Positions 32,305-43,689 of a DNA stretch of 64,000 nt are shown piece after piece. The stretch spans positions 35,895,522-35,959,521 of the forward strand of contig NW_022881603.1 in the NCBI RefSeq assembly GCF_003369915.1, in the 5' to 3' direction. A program made the translations under genes and the position numbers. The notes beneath the pieces are model-generated. The model searched no databases, was not told the origin of the DNA, and saw only the letters and a program-made list of their open reading frames with translations. This DNA comes from Drosophila miranda. Lineage: Eukaryota; Arthropoda; Insecta; Diptera; Drosophilidae. Position 1 is the stretch's first letter. Each line of letters starts with the position of its first letter.

Positions 32305-33061
32305 CTAGATTCTTGAAAGCATTGAGACAAACCGTCGCAACATTAAGCATATGTTTTATATCAGCAGACTGCTCCTTTGTCAACTGTGGCAAGTCATACA
32401 AACCGTTCATATGGTACATAAACTGCAGCAGTTTGTTGTCGTATCGCTTGAGGACGAGACTCCAAGCTGTTGCATAGTTATTTCCCGCAAGCGCCATCTG
32501 CTGAATATCCTCGTCGCGATCCGAGGGAAGAGCTTGCTTCAGGAAATGAAACCTTTGGACGTCGGACAGTTTCTGGTTGTTATGGATGAGTTGAACAAAT
32601 GCATCGTGAAATGCCGGCCAATCCACAAACTTGCCTGTAAATGTCGGTACAGGTAGCTTGGGAAATTGCACTGATGATACAGATGGATTTGCTGGCTCCG
32701 GATTCTGCTCTACCGGTGGTGCTCTTGGACATACATTTTCGAAGGCCTCTGATATGATGCTGAATGACGTTGTATAGTCTTCATCAAAGCGAAAGGCCAC
32801 TTCGCTGGACACATAACTATGCGTACTTGGACATCGAAGTATTAGTAAACGTTGATGATTTTGCTCAAATTCACCTAAGAACCGTTGCAAAGTTTGTAAG
32901 CGCGTTTGAAAATAAGCTTTTGTTTTCCGATCTGCGCCATCCTTTCTGAAATTACGCACCGTTTGATTAACCCTCGCAATGAGATTTGTCTGAATAACAC
33001 TGAGATTGTCGATCTCCACCTGAGGATCGGCTTCGAGGTCGTGGGACTCGGCTGTTGACAT
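32231..33061 (-). CDS. BEL element 2 Gag N-terminus (DUF1759)
   Basis: Start chosen at ATG 33061 (MSTAESHDLEADPQVEIDNL), since the frame upstream is in the leader. It contains the DUF1759 core LPVPTFTGKFVDWPAFHDAF and FLKQALPSDRDEDIQ. It terminates after CLNAFKNLDVQH because of a single-base frame change; the continuing Gag sequence lies in the frame beginning near 32304. Confidence 0.9.
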   Translation of the reverse strand: MSTAESHDLEADPQVEIDNLSVIQTNLIARVNQTVRNFRKDGADRKTKAYFQTRLQTLQRFLGEFEQNHQRLLILRCPSTHSYVSSEVAFRFDEDYTTSFSIISEAFENVCPRAPPVEQNPEPANPSVSSVQFPKLPVPTFTGKFVDWPAFHDAFVQLIHNNQKLSDVQRFHFLKQALPSDRDEDIQQMALAGNNYATAWSLVLKRYDNKLLQFMYHMNGLYDLPQLTKEQSADIKHMLNVATVCLNAFKNLDVQHCSSHFQTAKHDTASLGAPSR

Positions 33062-33488
33062 GTTGCTGTTATATGTGTATGTACCTTTCTCACCCTTAGT
33101 TGCACTCTCTTTGACCTTGTACAAAATACCCACAACGAAACACTTACTCTGGTACTCGGGAGGGCTTCTCTTTGCTTAAAGCGTAGCTTAAGAGAACTTG
33201 CGAGTCGTTGTTGTTGGTGTTGTCCGAGCGGAGAGCAGAAACTGTGCTACTGTGAGCGTTGAGTTGAGGCCTTGTGTCTAGAGATGATGTGCAGCAACAG
33301 AACGCTCGTTGGTCTCTTGGTCTCTGCTATGCACGAGAGAGAGGCTGCTGTCTAACCGTCGGCTTGTGTTGTTGTTGTGTGCTACTGTCCAGGCGCAGAG
33401 CTATCATATAAATATGATTTTATTTGTACATTTAACTGAACGCGGAACGAGGTAGAATCATATGCGTATAGTACGAATTAAACGCGGT

Positions 33489-33506
33489 TCCCCCCATGGG
33501 CCACCA
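33489..33506 (-). other. Primer-binding site of BEL element 2
   Basis: On the minus strand tggtggcccatgggggga begins 4 nt after the 5' LTR. Position and the leading TGG fit a primer-binding site. I cannot name the tRNA. Confidence 0.55.
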
Positions 33507-33510
33507 AAAA

Positions 33511-33874
33511 TGTTGTGAAATCCTCGATACGAGATTTCAATGTTGAGCAGAAATGCTCTGGGGAATCTTTGCGTTTAATAATGTACTACACGATATAGAC
33601 AATTCGAGATTTATTCATTTGGACTTCAATCAACTTAAACTTTAATCTTAATCGAGTATAGAGTACAATGTAATGGGTAATAAGGGTTTAAGCGCGGCCG
33701 GCTGCAACTGCTAATTGTCGTTGTGATTTCGTCGACACGCAAACGAAGACTCTTCTTGGTGATCGGAGACGAGGTTACGCCGCCCTAGCATGAAAAGACG
33801 GCGTTCTCCGAGTGGGCAATCGCAGTTAGAGCGCTCTCACTCTCTTTGTAGTTTAACCCTTAGAAAACCGTCCA
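33511..33874 (-). repeat. 5' LTR of BEL element 2
   Basis: 364 bp, four differences from 27092-27455. Followed by the cacag target duplication at 33875-33879. Confidence 0.93.
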
Positions 33875-33879
33875 CACAG

Positions 33880-34195
33880 ATTTTCGTCCTTTGTGGGGGC
33901 GGAAGTGGGCGGGGCGAAGTTTTGAAATATTTTTGTAGCAGTGACATATCACAGAAGTCTGGATCCAAAACATCGTTGCTCTAGCTCTTATAGTCTTTGA
34001 GCACTAGGCGCTGAAGGGGACGGACAGACGGACGGACGGACAGACAGACAGGGCTCAATCGACTCAGCTATTGATGCTGATCAAGAATATATATACTTTA
34101 TGGGGTCGGAAACGATTCCTTCTGGACGTTACACACATCCACTTTTACCACAAATCTAATATACCCCAATACTCATTTTGAGTATCGGGTATAAC
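33880..34195 (+). mobile_element. DINE-1 copy E, right part
   Basis: Resumes with attttcgtcctttgtggggg, then the GTCY microsatellite (about 34019-34051) and the terminus cattttgagtatcgggtata. It is followed by unrelated unique sequence (acagaaatccaag), which shows where the DINE unit ends. Confidence 0.85.
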
Positions 34196-37100
34196 AGAAA
34201 TCCAAGTAAAATTTAAATTTGCATTATTCAAAATGTCACGTCCATGCCCACGCCCTGTCAATATGGTAAATGTTGAAAAAATAAACAAAAATTCTGGCAT
34301 CGACGGACGTAAAAAAGAGCGTTTGGGACATGGAAGTCGTGTCCGTGACAGTTGCAACAGAGTTGCAACTTTGTTGCAACTGGATGCCAAGGCCAAGAGC
34401 GTCCCCAAGAGCTGGGGAGATAGGGAATTTGCTATCCCTGCGGTTAACAGTTCATTTCACAGGGGCAAAGCCAACCCTTGACCGGGATCAGAATTGGGTT
34501 ACGTTGCTGCCGGGCGCCCGGAGCGCTGACTGCAGCATGTTTTCAGAATGTTTTGACTTTTTATCCATATTTTTTTATCCGCATTCCGGCATCAAGGTCA
34601 CTTTTTTGTTCTACCACTGACTCTGACTCTGACACTGGAGTACCAGAGAAAAAGCTCACTGACAACGAACTCCTGTGCCACAAACCATCCGGTGCACCTG
34701 TCTCTTGACTCTACCCTCAACTAAACAGACAGACAGATAGACAGACTTTCAATTTCTTTGACACATTTGCTTGAAAATGCTCAACAAGTGCGCTGGCCCC
34801 TGCGAAGATAAACCTGACAACGAGCATTGCTGCCCCTGCCACTGCCACTGCCACTGCCACAGCCCCTGTCCCTACCCGGGCTCCTCCCGGTATCAGACAA
34901 GCTTTGACTTTTATATCCCGCTGCCTCCCACCCCCGGGACTCTTCCCTCTCAGGCAGCACAGCACCCCATCTGTAGTCCTTCTTCTGTTAACTTTTGTGG
35001 GGGGGCGAGGTCGGGGCAAACTTTAGCAAATTGCCAGTTTCGGCATTTAGCTGAAGCAACACACGCCCGCCCGATCCGGTGCTCTGGTGCGCCAGTCTCG
35101 CAAGATACTCGTACTATGCTTACATTTAAGAGATTATTTTGTCGAGGTCCTTTCACATTTCGAATTTAATGCGCGTACCTTTCTTCTTCTCTCGCGTCTG
35201 GGGTTCACTGTGGATGGCCATTCCGGGCAGGCGGGTTGGCGGAGGGTCGCGGTCGCCGTTGTTTCTAGGTTACAATCGAAATTCCGCTGTAATTTGCATG
35301 CCGCGAATGTCAACCTCTACCCTACCATAGCCTCCCTACCCAGCTGCCTTTTCACCGTCCCGTATTCCTCTTTACGCGCTTTCTCCTCGTCTCGTTTCCC
35401 TATGACTTCTTGCGGCCTGCCTCCCGTCTGCTGCTTAAGAATAAACACTGCCCTGACAACTTCCTGTTTCCTTCTCCACGCCAATTTGCAAGCCGCCCCG
35501 CCCCACTCCGCCCCGGCCGCGAGCATCGCCAAAGGCAAGCAAACAAACACAAAATGGAAGCAGCAAGCCGAAAACCTTTTCTCATTTCCTTTGTAAATTG
35601 TGCACACAAACACACCCATATGGCTCTCACACACTCTCACCGAAGGTGTATCCGAAGAAAGGTAAGGCAGCGAGATGTATCTACTTTATGCGGGGTTCAT
35701 GCCAGTCTTTGGAGAGTGTTCCCCTATGCGTGGATGCGCGCAAAAAGCACTGTTGCCCTCGCCCTTGTGTGTGATCAGTACTGCCTTACCTTTTCTAAAT
35801 ATGCCTGCTCCTGCCTTCCCACCTTCCTCGTCTGGGGTCCGTTTGATGCTGATGGCCCGAACACACACACACAGTGAAAGGGCACACCTGTAGATGACTT
35901 CCCTTGCCCTCCGCTCCTATTGAAGTGCCTGGCGCGGCCATTACGCTACATCGTAATGAAAGTATGCACTAGCGCTATGCACCTACTGCCAATCTCATTT
36001 GGGACCTATCCAGGGTATCACAGGCATATTTCAGGCCCTGCTCTTTGGAGTACAGGAGTACAGGGTATGTGCCACATTTTCTGTCGTTTGCTTCGTCAGC
36101 CGTCCCTAGCTCTGTGCAAATAATCACACTTCAAAGGCAATAAATCGTTATTTAAATTTCATTTTCCACATTGTTTAAAGTTTCGTTTCGTCGCCGCTCG
36201 GGGATAGGACTCCGGGAATCGCGGCGGGAGCACTGCCGGAAAAATATGCTTTAAAAATTCGGCTTATTTGGTTATGAATCCCCCGAGAGTGTTGACTGCC
36301 AGCGCGAATATTTCTTCATCTGTGTTGCGAGAATACCTGAGAGTTTGTTTGTGTGAGCGAGAGGATTGTTTGCGTTTTCTTCCTTTTTTGCCGAATTGGT
36401 TTAGGATGGCTAACACCCACACACAGGAACGCAGGAAAATAGCTTTTTCTATATAAAGTGGTGTATACTATGTGTGTGCTTTTCCATCCCTTTTTATGCG
36501 TTTCCCGGGACAGCTCTTCAAGCATTGCCTTCCGTCAGAACGACCTGCAAGTAGTCCGCTTGGAAATGCCGAAGGACGACAGCCGTTATCCGTTATAATC
36601 AATGCCATATTCGAGATGGGTTTCGTAGAGAGATGTTCGTATGAAGCTATCCCCATTACAATTACCGTAACAGAGCACCTAGCTGTTCTCAGATTAATCT
36701 CTTTGGTCCATCCTTGTTGTAATCCTCTGAAGACTTAAGTCGATTTGTGTCGCGTCTCCCAATCGCAATGCCATGGACTCTGCTTATGTTTTCACAAATA
36801 TTTGAGATTGTGTGGCAGGGAATCGTTGGCTGATGTCGACGATGGGAATGGGACCGCTGATTAAAGGCCAGCTCAAGGCGGGTTTATTCATTTACGTTTG
36901 TTTATTGAACTTAAATTAGTTTGATTTTGCCTCTGATGCCTCTGCCTCTGCCTCAGCCTCAGCCTCAGCCTCAGCCTTTGCCATATCATCCCTTTCTTAC
37001 ATTTTTGATGTCCTCACAATCTCCAGTCTAAGGTCTGAAGGAGAAGAACTCAATGGAACTCAATGGAACTCAACAGGGCCAGCAAAAAGGAACAATCTTG

Positions 37101-37668
37101 GTAATCAGAAAGAGGGACGTGGGAGCTCGGAGATGCTGGTACCGTTCCTTGCTTAAACAAAATAAAATAAGCTCATTAAAATTATGAGCCTCAGCAGGTG
37201 GCGGGGTCAGGGCGGAAAACATTCTCTGAGTCTCAGTCTGAGTCTGAGTCCGTTGCCAGCCCATCGCGTTATCCGTGACAGAGCCGAATCCGATGAGGGC
37301 GGGTTGCCATGCCAAATGCCGCACTTCCTCCCGCCCATCAATCAGAGCCGGATTGTCAACTTTTCAGTCTCATCTCTCGACTCCGCCGTAAGTTAATTAC
37401 GGAATTTCAGCGCCTGATTGATTTCCGGGTGCAGTTCAGAGCGAAAAATCTCTAAAAGACGACAACCAATAAGACTTATCATGCGCTTCCTTTCTGCTTC
37501 CAGAGCTGGCAAATCGTTGCCAAGTGGGCCTCGTGTCACGGGCCCATCACCACCGCTGAGTCTGCTGCACTGGAGCGTGAAATCCAGCGAAGTTTCGGTT
37601 GCGGTATGATTGACACCAAGCACTTAACACATTTCTACAGTCCCTATCCCACCCTCGCAGCCATGCTC
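34196..37668. other. 3.5 kb without recognisable gene
   Basis: Unique-looking sequence with short, low-complexity reading frames only. One (34771-35169, rich in CHCHC) looks like a gene only by its Cys/His run, which comes from a simple tgccac repeat. A cctcag repeat lies at about 36945-36975 and an AATAAA at about 36139. It may be intron or intergenic sequence of a neighbouring gene. Confidence 0.5.
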
Positions 37669-39247
37669 CTAATGAACCTCAAGTGCGCAACAGCTGAGCA
37701 GCAGCCCCTTGAACTGGGATTCGATTGGAGGCTGGAACGGAACGGAGCGGAGCGTATGCTGGGTCCTTCCCCAAGCAGTCAAGGATAAAGAGAGAGAGAG
37801 ATCAGATTTGTGTAGCCAGTTACAGAGCATAGTTGTCCTTTATTTATCTTTATCGGGATGGGAGATTTAGGGGTAGAGAGGGAGTTAAACACGGACCGAA
37901 AACCAACGGCATCGACGCAGCAACGGCGTGAATACACCGAGAAAGCAGAAACCCAACGACAACGACGCAGCAGCAGCCAAAGAGGGAGAGGGATAAACCA
38001 AGAATCGAAATCCAACGGCACCGAAACAGCAACGGCGAGGAATACACCAAGAACCGAAACCTAACGCCACCGACGCCAACACGGGGAGGAATACACCAAG
38101 AAACAAACCCCGACAACAACAACGCAGCGGAAGCCAAAGAGAGAGAGAAATACACCAAGAGCCGAAACGGTAGCCAACAGCATCAATTCAGCGACGGCCG
38201 AAGACGAGAAGCGCCGAAAAGATAAGCCGCCAGCGTCGACGCAGCAACGAAGCGCTGGAACAGTAAGCCCACAGCAGCAACGACAGAAGAGAGACGCGGA
38301 AATTTAAAGCGAAGTAACGACGCGCCAGCAGCGAGACAGAGAGACGAAAGTCACCGGCGCAGCGTAGACGCCGAACGACGGCGCCAGCCCTCTGCCGCCG
38401 CGGAAGATGACGACGCTAGCCGCCCACGCTGACGCTGGATCGGAGAGCCAGCAGAACGCCGGCTCTGAGCTGGGAAAACGTGGAAGGAGAAGTTTTTTGG
38501 AAGCAGTCGTAGGAGTCGGACGTGTTTGCGGATAAAATTCGAGTGGCGTACGAAAAGTAAGACACGTGGCGGACCAGATCCACGCCGACGCGATCAGTGA
38601 CACGGGGAAGATCCGGCATCGACGCTGCGCTTACGGGGAGAAGACCCTGCATCGATACCACACTTACGAAGAGGAGGCTTTCGACGAGTACAAGCGTGGG
38701 AGTTCAGGGGTAAGCTAGTCTCTAGACGTGTATACGGGCTGCTGAGCGGTGCGATAGGTAGGGAACCAAGAAAGAATAAAGTGAAATGTAACGAATATAA
38801 CAGAAACATAGCATGACCTCCAACAATCTATACACTAGGGAACCTGGAGGCCCGAGGCTTCATCTTCCCTGCCCTTCTTCCCGCCTCTTGCCCGAGTCTG
38901 TGTGATTCCATCCAGCAGTTCGTAGCCCGACCGGATACTGAGGCCGCTGTCCGGCGATTGCCTAGGCGTTCCCGGTGTTACCTGTCGTTGTTCCCTCCGC
39001 ATGATTCCCTCCAGTAGTTTGTGACCCCGCAGGGTCCCGAGGCCGCTATCCGACGATCGTCTAAGCGTCCCCCGGTGACTCCTGTTGGTGTCTCGCCTGA
39101 TCCCCGTAGTTCCCAGGGTCCCGAAGGGGCTGTCCGGCTATTGCCTAGGCCCTCTCGGCGATACCTGCCCTGTATGATAAAGACTTTCGCAGTAATGTTT
39201 AGCCCGACAGCGTCCCGTAAGTGCTATCCGGCGATTGCCTAGGCGCC
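37669..39247 (+). repeat. 1579-bp tandem duplication, first copy
   Basis: Begins ctaatgaacctcaagtgcgc and is repeated almost exactly from 39248. It joins host sequence (37669 to about 37780) to retroelement sequence, including the start of the gcctaggc-rich LTR-like region. Reading frames in it occur twice with near-identical sequence and none resembles a known protein. Confidence 0.93.
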
Positions 39248-40826
39248 CTAATGAACCTCAAGTGCGCAACAGCTGAGCAGCAGCCCCTTGAACTGGGATT
39301 CGATTGGAGGCTGGAACTGAACGGAGCGGAGCGTATGCTGGGTCCTTCCCCAAGCAGTCAAGGATAAAGAGAGAGAGAGATCAGATTTGTGTAGCCAGTT
39401 ACAGAGCATAGTTGTCCTTTATTTATCTTTATCGGGATGGGAGATTTAGGGGTAGAGAGGGAGTTAAACACGGACCGAAAACCAACGGCATCGACGCAGC
39501 AACGGCGTGAATACACCGAGAAAGCAGAAACCCAACGACAACGACGCAGCAGCAGCCAAAGAGGGAGAGGGATAAACCAAGAATCGAAATCCAACGGCAC
39601 CGAAACAGCAACGGCGAGGAATACACCAAGAACCGAAACCTAACGCCACCGACGCCAAAACGGGGAGGAATACACCAAGAAACAAAACCCGACAACAACA
39701 ACGCAGCGGAAGCCAAAGAGAGAGAGAAATACACCAAGAGCCGAAACGGTAGCCAACAGCATCAATTCAGCGACGGCCGAAGACGAGAAGCGCCGAAAAG
39801 ATAAGCCGCCAGCGTCGACGCAGCAACGAAGCGCTGGAACAGTAAGCCCACAGCAGCAACGACAGAAGAGAGACGCGGAAATTTAAAGCGAAGTAACGAC
39901 GCGCCAGCAGCGAGACAGAGAGACGAAAGTCACCGGCGCAGCGTAGACGCCGAACGACGGCGCCAGCCCTCTGCCGCCGCGGAAGATGACGACGCTAGCC
40001 GCCCACGCTGACGCTGGATCGGAGAGCCAGCAGAACGCCGGCTCTGAGCTGGGAAAACGTGGAAGGAGAAGTTTTTTGGAAGCAGTCGTAGGAGTCGGAC
40101 GTGTTTGCGGATAAAATTCGAGTGGCGTACGAAAAGTAAGACACGTGGCGGACCAGATCCACGCCGACGCGATCAGTGACACGGGGAAGATCCGGCATCG
40201 ACGCTGCGCTTACGGGGAGAAGACCCTGCATCGATACCACACTTACGAAGAGGAGGCTTTCGACGAGTACAAGCGTGGGAGTTCAGGGGTAAGCTAGTCT
40301 CTAGACGTGTATACGGGCTGCTGAGCGGTGCGATAGGTAGGGAACCAAGAAAGAATAAAGTGAAATGTAACGAATATAACAGAAACATAGCATGACCTCC
40401 AACAATCTATACACTAGGGAACCTGGAGGCCCGAGGCTTCATCTTCCCTGCCCTTCTTCCCGCCTCTTGCCCGAGTCTGTGTGATTCCATCCAGCAGTTC
40501 GTAGCCCGACCGGATACTGAGGCCGCTGTCCGGCGATTGCCTAGGCGTTCCCGGTGTTACCTGTCGTTGTTCCCTCCGCATGATTCCCTCCAGTAGTTTG
40601 TGACCCCGCAGGGTCCCGAGGCCGCTATCCGACGATCGTCTAAGCGTCCCCGGTGACTCCTGTTGGTGTCTCGCCTGATCCCCGTAGTTCCCAGGGTCCC
40701 GAAGGGGCTGTCCGGCTATTGCCTAGGCCCTCTCGGCGATACCTGCCCTGTATGATAAAGACTTTCGCAGTAATGTTTAGCCCGACAGCGTCCCGTAAGT
40801 GCTATCCGGCGATTGCCTAGGCGCCC
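39248..40826 (+). repeat. 1579-bp tandem duplication, second copy
   Basis: Near-identical to the preceding copy. Differences are few, for example gaactgaacg for gaacggaacg near 39317, caaaacg for caacacg near 39658, and one C fewer at about 40648. It continues into the minisatellite where the first copy is cut off. Confidence 0.93.
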
Positions 40827-41039
40827 TCGGCGATGCTTGTCGATATCCCTGACCCCCCGTGGTAATTCTTAGTTCGGCTGTGTCCCGTAAGTGCTATCCG
40901 GCGATTGCCTAGGCACTCTCGGCGATGCCTGTCGATATCCCTGACCCCCGTAGTAATTCTTAGTTCGACAGTGTCCCGTAAGTGCTATCCGGCGATTGCC
41001 TAGGCACTCTCGGTGATGCTCGTCGATATCCCTGACCCT

Positions 41040-41905
41040 CGTAGTAATTCTTAGGCCGACAGGGTCCCGTAAGTAACGTCCGGCGATAGCCTAGGTACTC
41101 TCGGCGATACTTGTCGGTATTTCCGCATAGAAGAGTTCCCCTTTCCGCGTCGTAGTAATTCTTAGCCCGACAGGGTCCCGTAAGTACCGTCCGGCGATAG
41201 CCTAGGTAATCTCGGCGATACTTGTCGGTATTCCCGCATAGCAAAGTTCCCCTTTCCGCGTCGTAGTAATTCTTAGGCCGACAGGGTCCCGTAAGTACCG
41301 TCCGGCGATAGCCTAGGTACTCTCGGCGCTACTTGTCGGTATTTCTGCATAGCAAAGTTCCCCTTTCCGCGTCGTAGTAATTCTTAGGCCGACAGGGTCC
41401 CGTAAGTACCGTCCGGCGATAGCCTAGGTACTCTCGGCGATACTTGTCGGTATTTCCGCATAGCAAAGTTCCCCTTTCCGCGTCGTAGTAATTCTTAGGC
41501 CGACAGGGTCCCGTAAGTACCGTCCGGCGATAGCCTAGGTACTCTCGGCGATACTTGTCGGTATTCCCGCATAGCAAAGTTCCCCTTTCCGCGTCGTAGT
41601 AATTCTTAGGCCGACAGGGTCCCGTGAGTACCGTCCGGCGATAGCCTAGGTACTCTCGGCGATACTTGCCGGTATTTCCGCATAGCAAAGTCCCCTTTCC
41701 GCGTCGTACTAATTCTTAGGCCGACAGGGTCCCATAAGTACCGTCCGGCGATAGCCTAGCTACTCTCGGCGATACTTGTCGGTATTCTCGCATAGCATAG
41801 TCCCCCTTTCCGCTTCGTAGTAACTCTCAGGCCGGCGGGGTCCCGTAAGTACTGTCCGGCGATAGCCTAGGTACTCTCGGCGACACCTGTCGGTATTATC
41901 GCATA
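41040..41905 (+). repeat. 111-bp minisatellite in the gypsy LTR region, about 8 units
   Basis: Units start at about 41056, 41167, 41278, 41389, 41500, 41611, 41721 and 41832, each with gacagggtcccgtaagtac followed by cggcgatagcctaggt. The period of 111 bp is a multiple of three, so an open frame of 37-residue repeats runs on the minus strand. Shorter related units of about 90 bp precede it (about 40787-41040). The region lies before an LTR end and is best read as part of a long gypsy LTR. Confidence 0.88.
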
Positions 41906-42029
41906 GTAAAGACCTTCGTATTGATTCTGAGTTCGGTGGGGCCCTGAAGGCGCTATTCGGCGATAACCGGAGTGTTCTCGGTGAAACCAACTGCTCCGTC
42001 CCACGCTACGATCGCTCCCGTCCGCGGGA

Positions 42030-42151
42030 CTGCGGCCCCGTCCCCCATCGTCGGTCCGAAATACGGAGTCCCGGCAAATTATAAATATTGCTGCAATTTC
42101 GACCCTGGAGTAGACTGAGATATGTACCCCAGCCCAGGATCGCTTCCTTAC
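42030..42151 (+). repeat. Gypsy LTR 3' end, copy 1
   Basis: Sequence ccgtcccccatcgtcggtcc to ttcctta, followed after the LTR end (about 42152) by a primer-binding site at 42155. The same segment recurs at 43199-43320 and as a fragment at 50563-50691. Confidence 0.8.
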
Positions 42152-42154
42152 AGA

Positions 42155-42172
42155 TGGCGCCCGAGCAGGGAC
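42155..42172 (+). other. Primer-binding site, tRNA-Lys-like, copy 1
   Basis: tggcgcccgagcagggac differs at one base from the complement of tRNA-Lys(UUU) 3' end. It is the primer class reported for Osvaldo and Ulysses among Drosophila gypsy elements. A second copy is at 43324-43341. Confidence 0.7.
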
Positions 42173-42350
42173 TCCGGGATTCCGTTATGTTTTGGGGCGC
42201 TAAGTGGAACAGTCGATCAGAAAAACGTGTAGCAGGGGGAATCGGGACTGTATCATGCGCAAGCACGGCCAGTCGGAATCATTAGGACAAGAATAGCTGT
42301 ATATCTCTGAAAAAAAAAACCGCACGTGAGGTCGCCCATTATTCACGTAC

Positions 42351-43513
42351 CTAGGCCGCTGTCCGGCGATTGCCTAGGCGTTCCCGGTGATACCTGTCGT
42401 TGTTCCCTCCGCATGATTCCCTCCAGTAGTTTGTGACCCCGCAGGGTCCCGAGGCCGCTATCCGACGATCGTCTAAGCGCCCCCCGGTGACTCCTGTTGG
42501 TGTCTCGCCTGATCCCCGTAGTTCCCAGGGTCCCGAAGGGGCTGTCCGGCGATTGCCTAGGCCCTCTCGGCGATACCTGCCCTGTATGATAAAGACTTTC
42601 GCAGTAATGTTTAGCCCGACAGCGTCCCGTAAGTGCTATCCGGCGATTGCCTAGGCGCCCTCGGCGATGCTTGTCGATATCCCTGACCCCCCGTGGCAAT
42701 TCTTAGTTCGGCGGTGTCCCGTAAGTGCTATCCGGCGATTGCCTAGGCACTCTCGGCGATGCCTGTCGATATCCCTGACCCCCGTAGTAATTCTTAGTTC
42801 GACAGTGTCCCGTAAGTGCTATCCGGCGATTGCCTAGGCACTCTCGGTGATTCTCGTCGATATCCCTGACCCTCGTAGTAATTCTTAGGCCGACAGGGTC
42901 CCGTAAGTAACGTCCGGCGATAGCCTAGGTACTCTCGGCGATACTTGTCGGTATTTCCGCATAGCAAAGTTCCCCTTTCCGCGTCGTAGTAATTCTTAGG
43001 CCGACAGGGTCCCGTAATTACTGTCCGGCGATAGCCTAGGTACTCTCGGCGACACCTGTCGGTATTATCGCATAGTAAAGACCTCCGTATTGATTCTGAG
43101 TTCGGTGGGGCCCTGAAGGCGCTATTCGGCGATAACCGGAGTGTTCTCGGTGAAACCAACTGCTCCGTCCCACGCTACGATCGCTCCCGTCCGCGGGACT
43201 CCGGCCCCGTCCCCCATCGTCGGTCCGAAATACGGAGTCCCGGCAAATTATAAATATTGCTGCAATTTCGACCCTGGAGTAGACTGAGATATGTACCCCA
43301 GCCCAGGATCGCTTCCTTACAGATGGCGCCCGAGCAGGGACTCCGTGATTTCGTTATGTTTTGGGGCGCTAAGTGGAACAGTCGATCAGAAAAACGTGTA
43401 GCAGGGGAAATCGGGACTGTACCATGCGCAAGCACGGCCAGTCGGAATCATTAGGACAAGAATAGCTGTATATCTCTGAAAAAAAAAAAAAACGGACGTG
43501 AGGTCGCCCATTA
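42351..43513 (+). repeat. Second copy of LTR-plus-leader block
   Basis: After the leader of copy 1 (about 42173-42350) the sequence jumps back to the gccgctgtccggcgattgcc part of the LTR and runs again through the minisatellite, LTR end, primer-binding site and leader. Here there are only one or two 111-bp units, against about eight in the first copy. Confidence 0.87.
43324..43341 (+). other. Primer-binding site, tRNA-Lys-like, copy 2
   Basis: Same 18 nt as at 42155 and the copy adjacent to gag. It is the one that would serve an element transcribed from the nearer LTR. Confidence 0.7.
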
Positions 43514-43689
43514 TTCACGTACAGCCGAGGCTGGCTTTCCTAACCTCCCTAGCAATAGCGTCAGCACGTGGCCGCTGCGACCACATGAGGAGGAGAGCGC
43601 CGCGGCGAGGCGGCAGAGAAAGAGAACCGAGCCGAAGCTGGGCAGAAATCGCTAGAGAGAGAGCGACACGTACGCGGCGAGCAGAGAGT

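Larger units (their letters stand above)
27092..33874 (-). mobile_element. BEL/Pao LTR retrotransposon 2, minus strand
   Basis: A 6783-bp element with 364-bp LTRs (27092-27455 and 33511-33874) that differ at four sites, bounded by the 5-bp duplication cacag (27087-27091 and 33875-33879). Its LTRs and primer-binding site are unrelated to BEL element 1, and the proteins are clearly different members of the same superfamily. Three consecutive reading frames carry Gag, zinc knuckles-protease, and RT-RNaseH-integrase. They are separated by two single-base frame changes, and the protease active-site Asp is Asn. LTR divergence near 1 percent makes it older than element 1. Confidence 0.94.

Noticed and set aside
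34771..35169. 132-aa frame rich in Cys and His (CPCHCHCHCH)
   Set aside because: The metal-binding look comes from a simple tgccac repeat, the rest is Pro-rich filler, and there is no splice or promoter support.
41329..41688. Minus-strand frame with 37-residue repeats as a repeat-protein gene
   Set aside because: It follows from a 111-bp minisatellite with period divisible by three. No promoter or start was found. Kept only as a finding, not as a gene.
41040..41905. CRISPR-like array
   Set aside because: Units are contiguous with no unique spacers, and the organism is eukaryotic. It is a minisatellite in an LTR.
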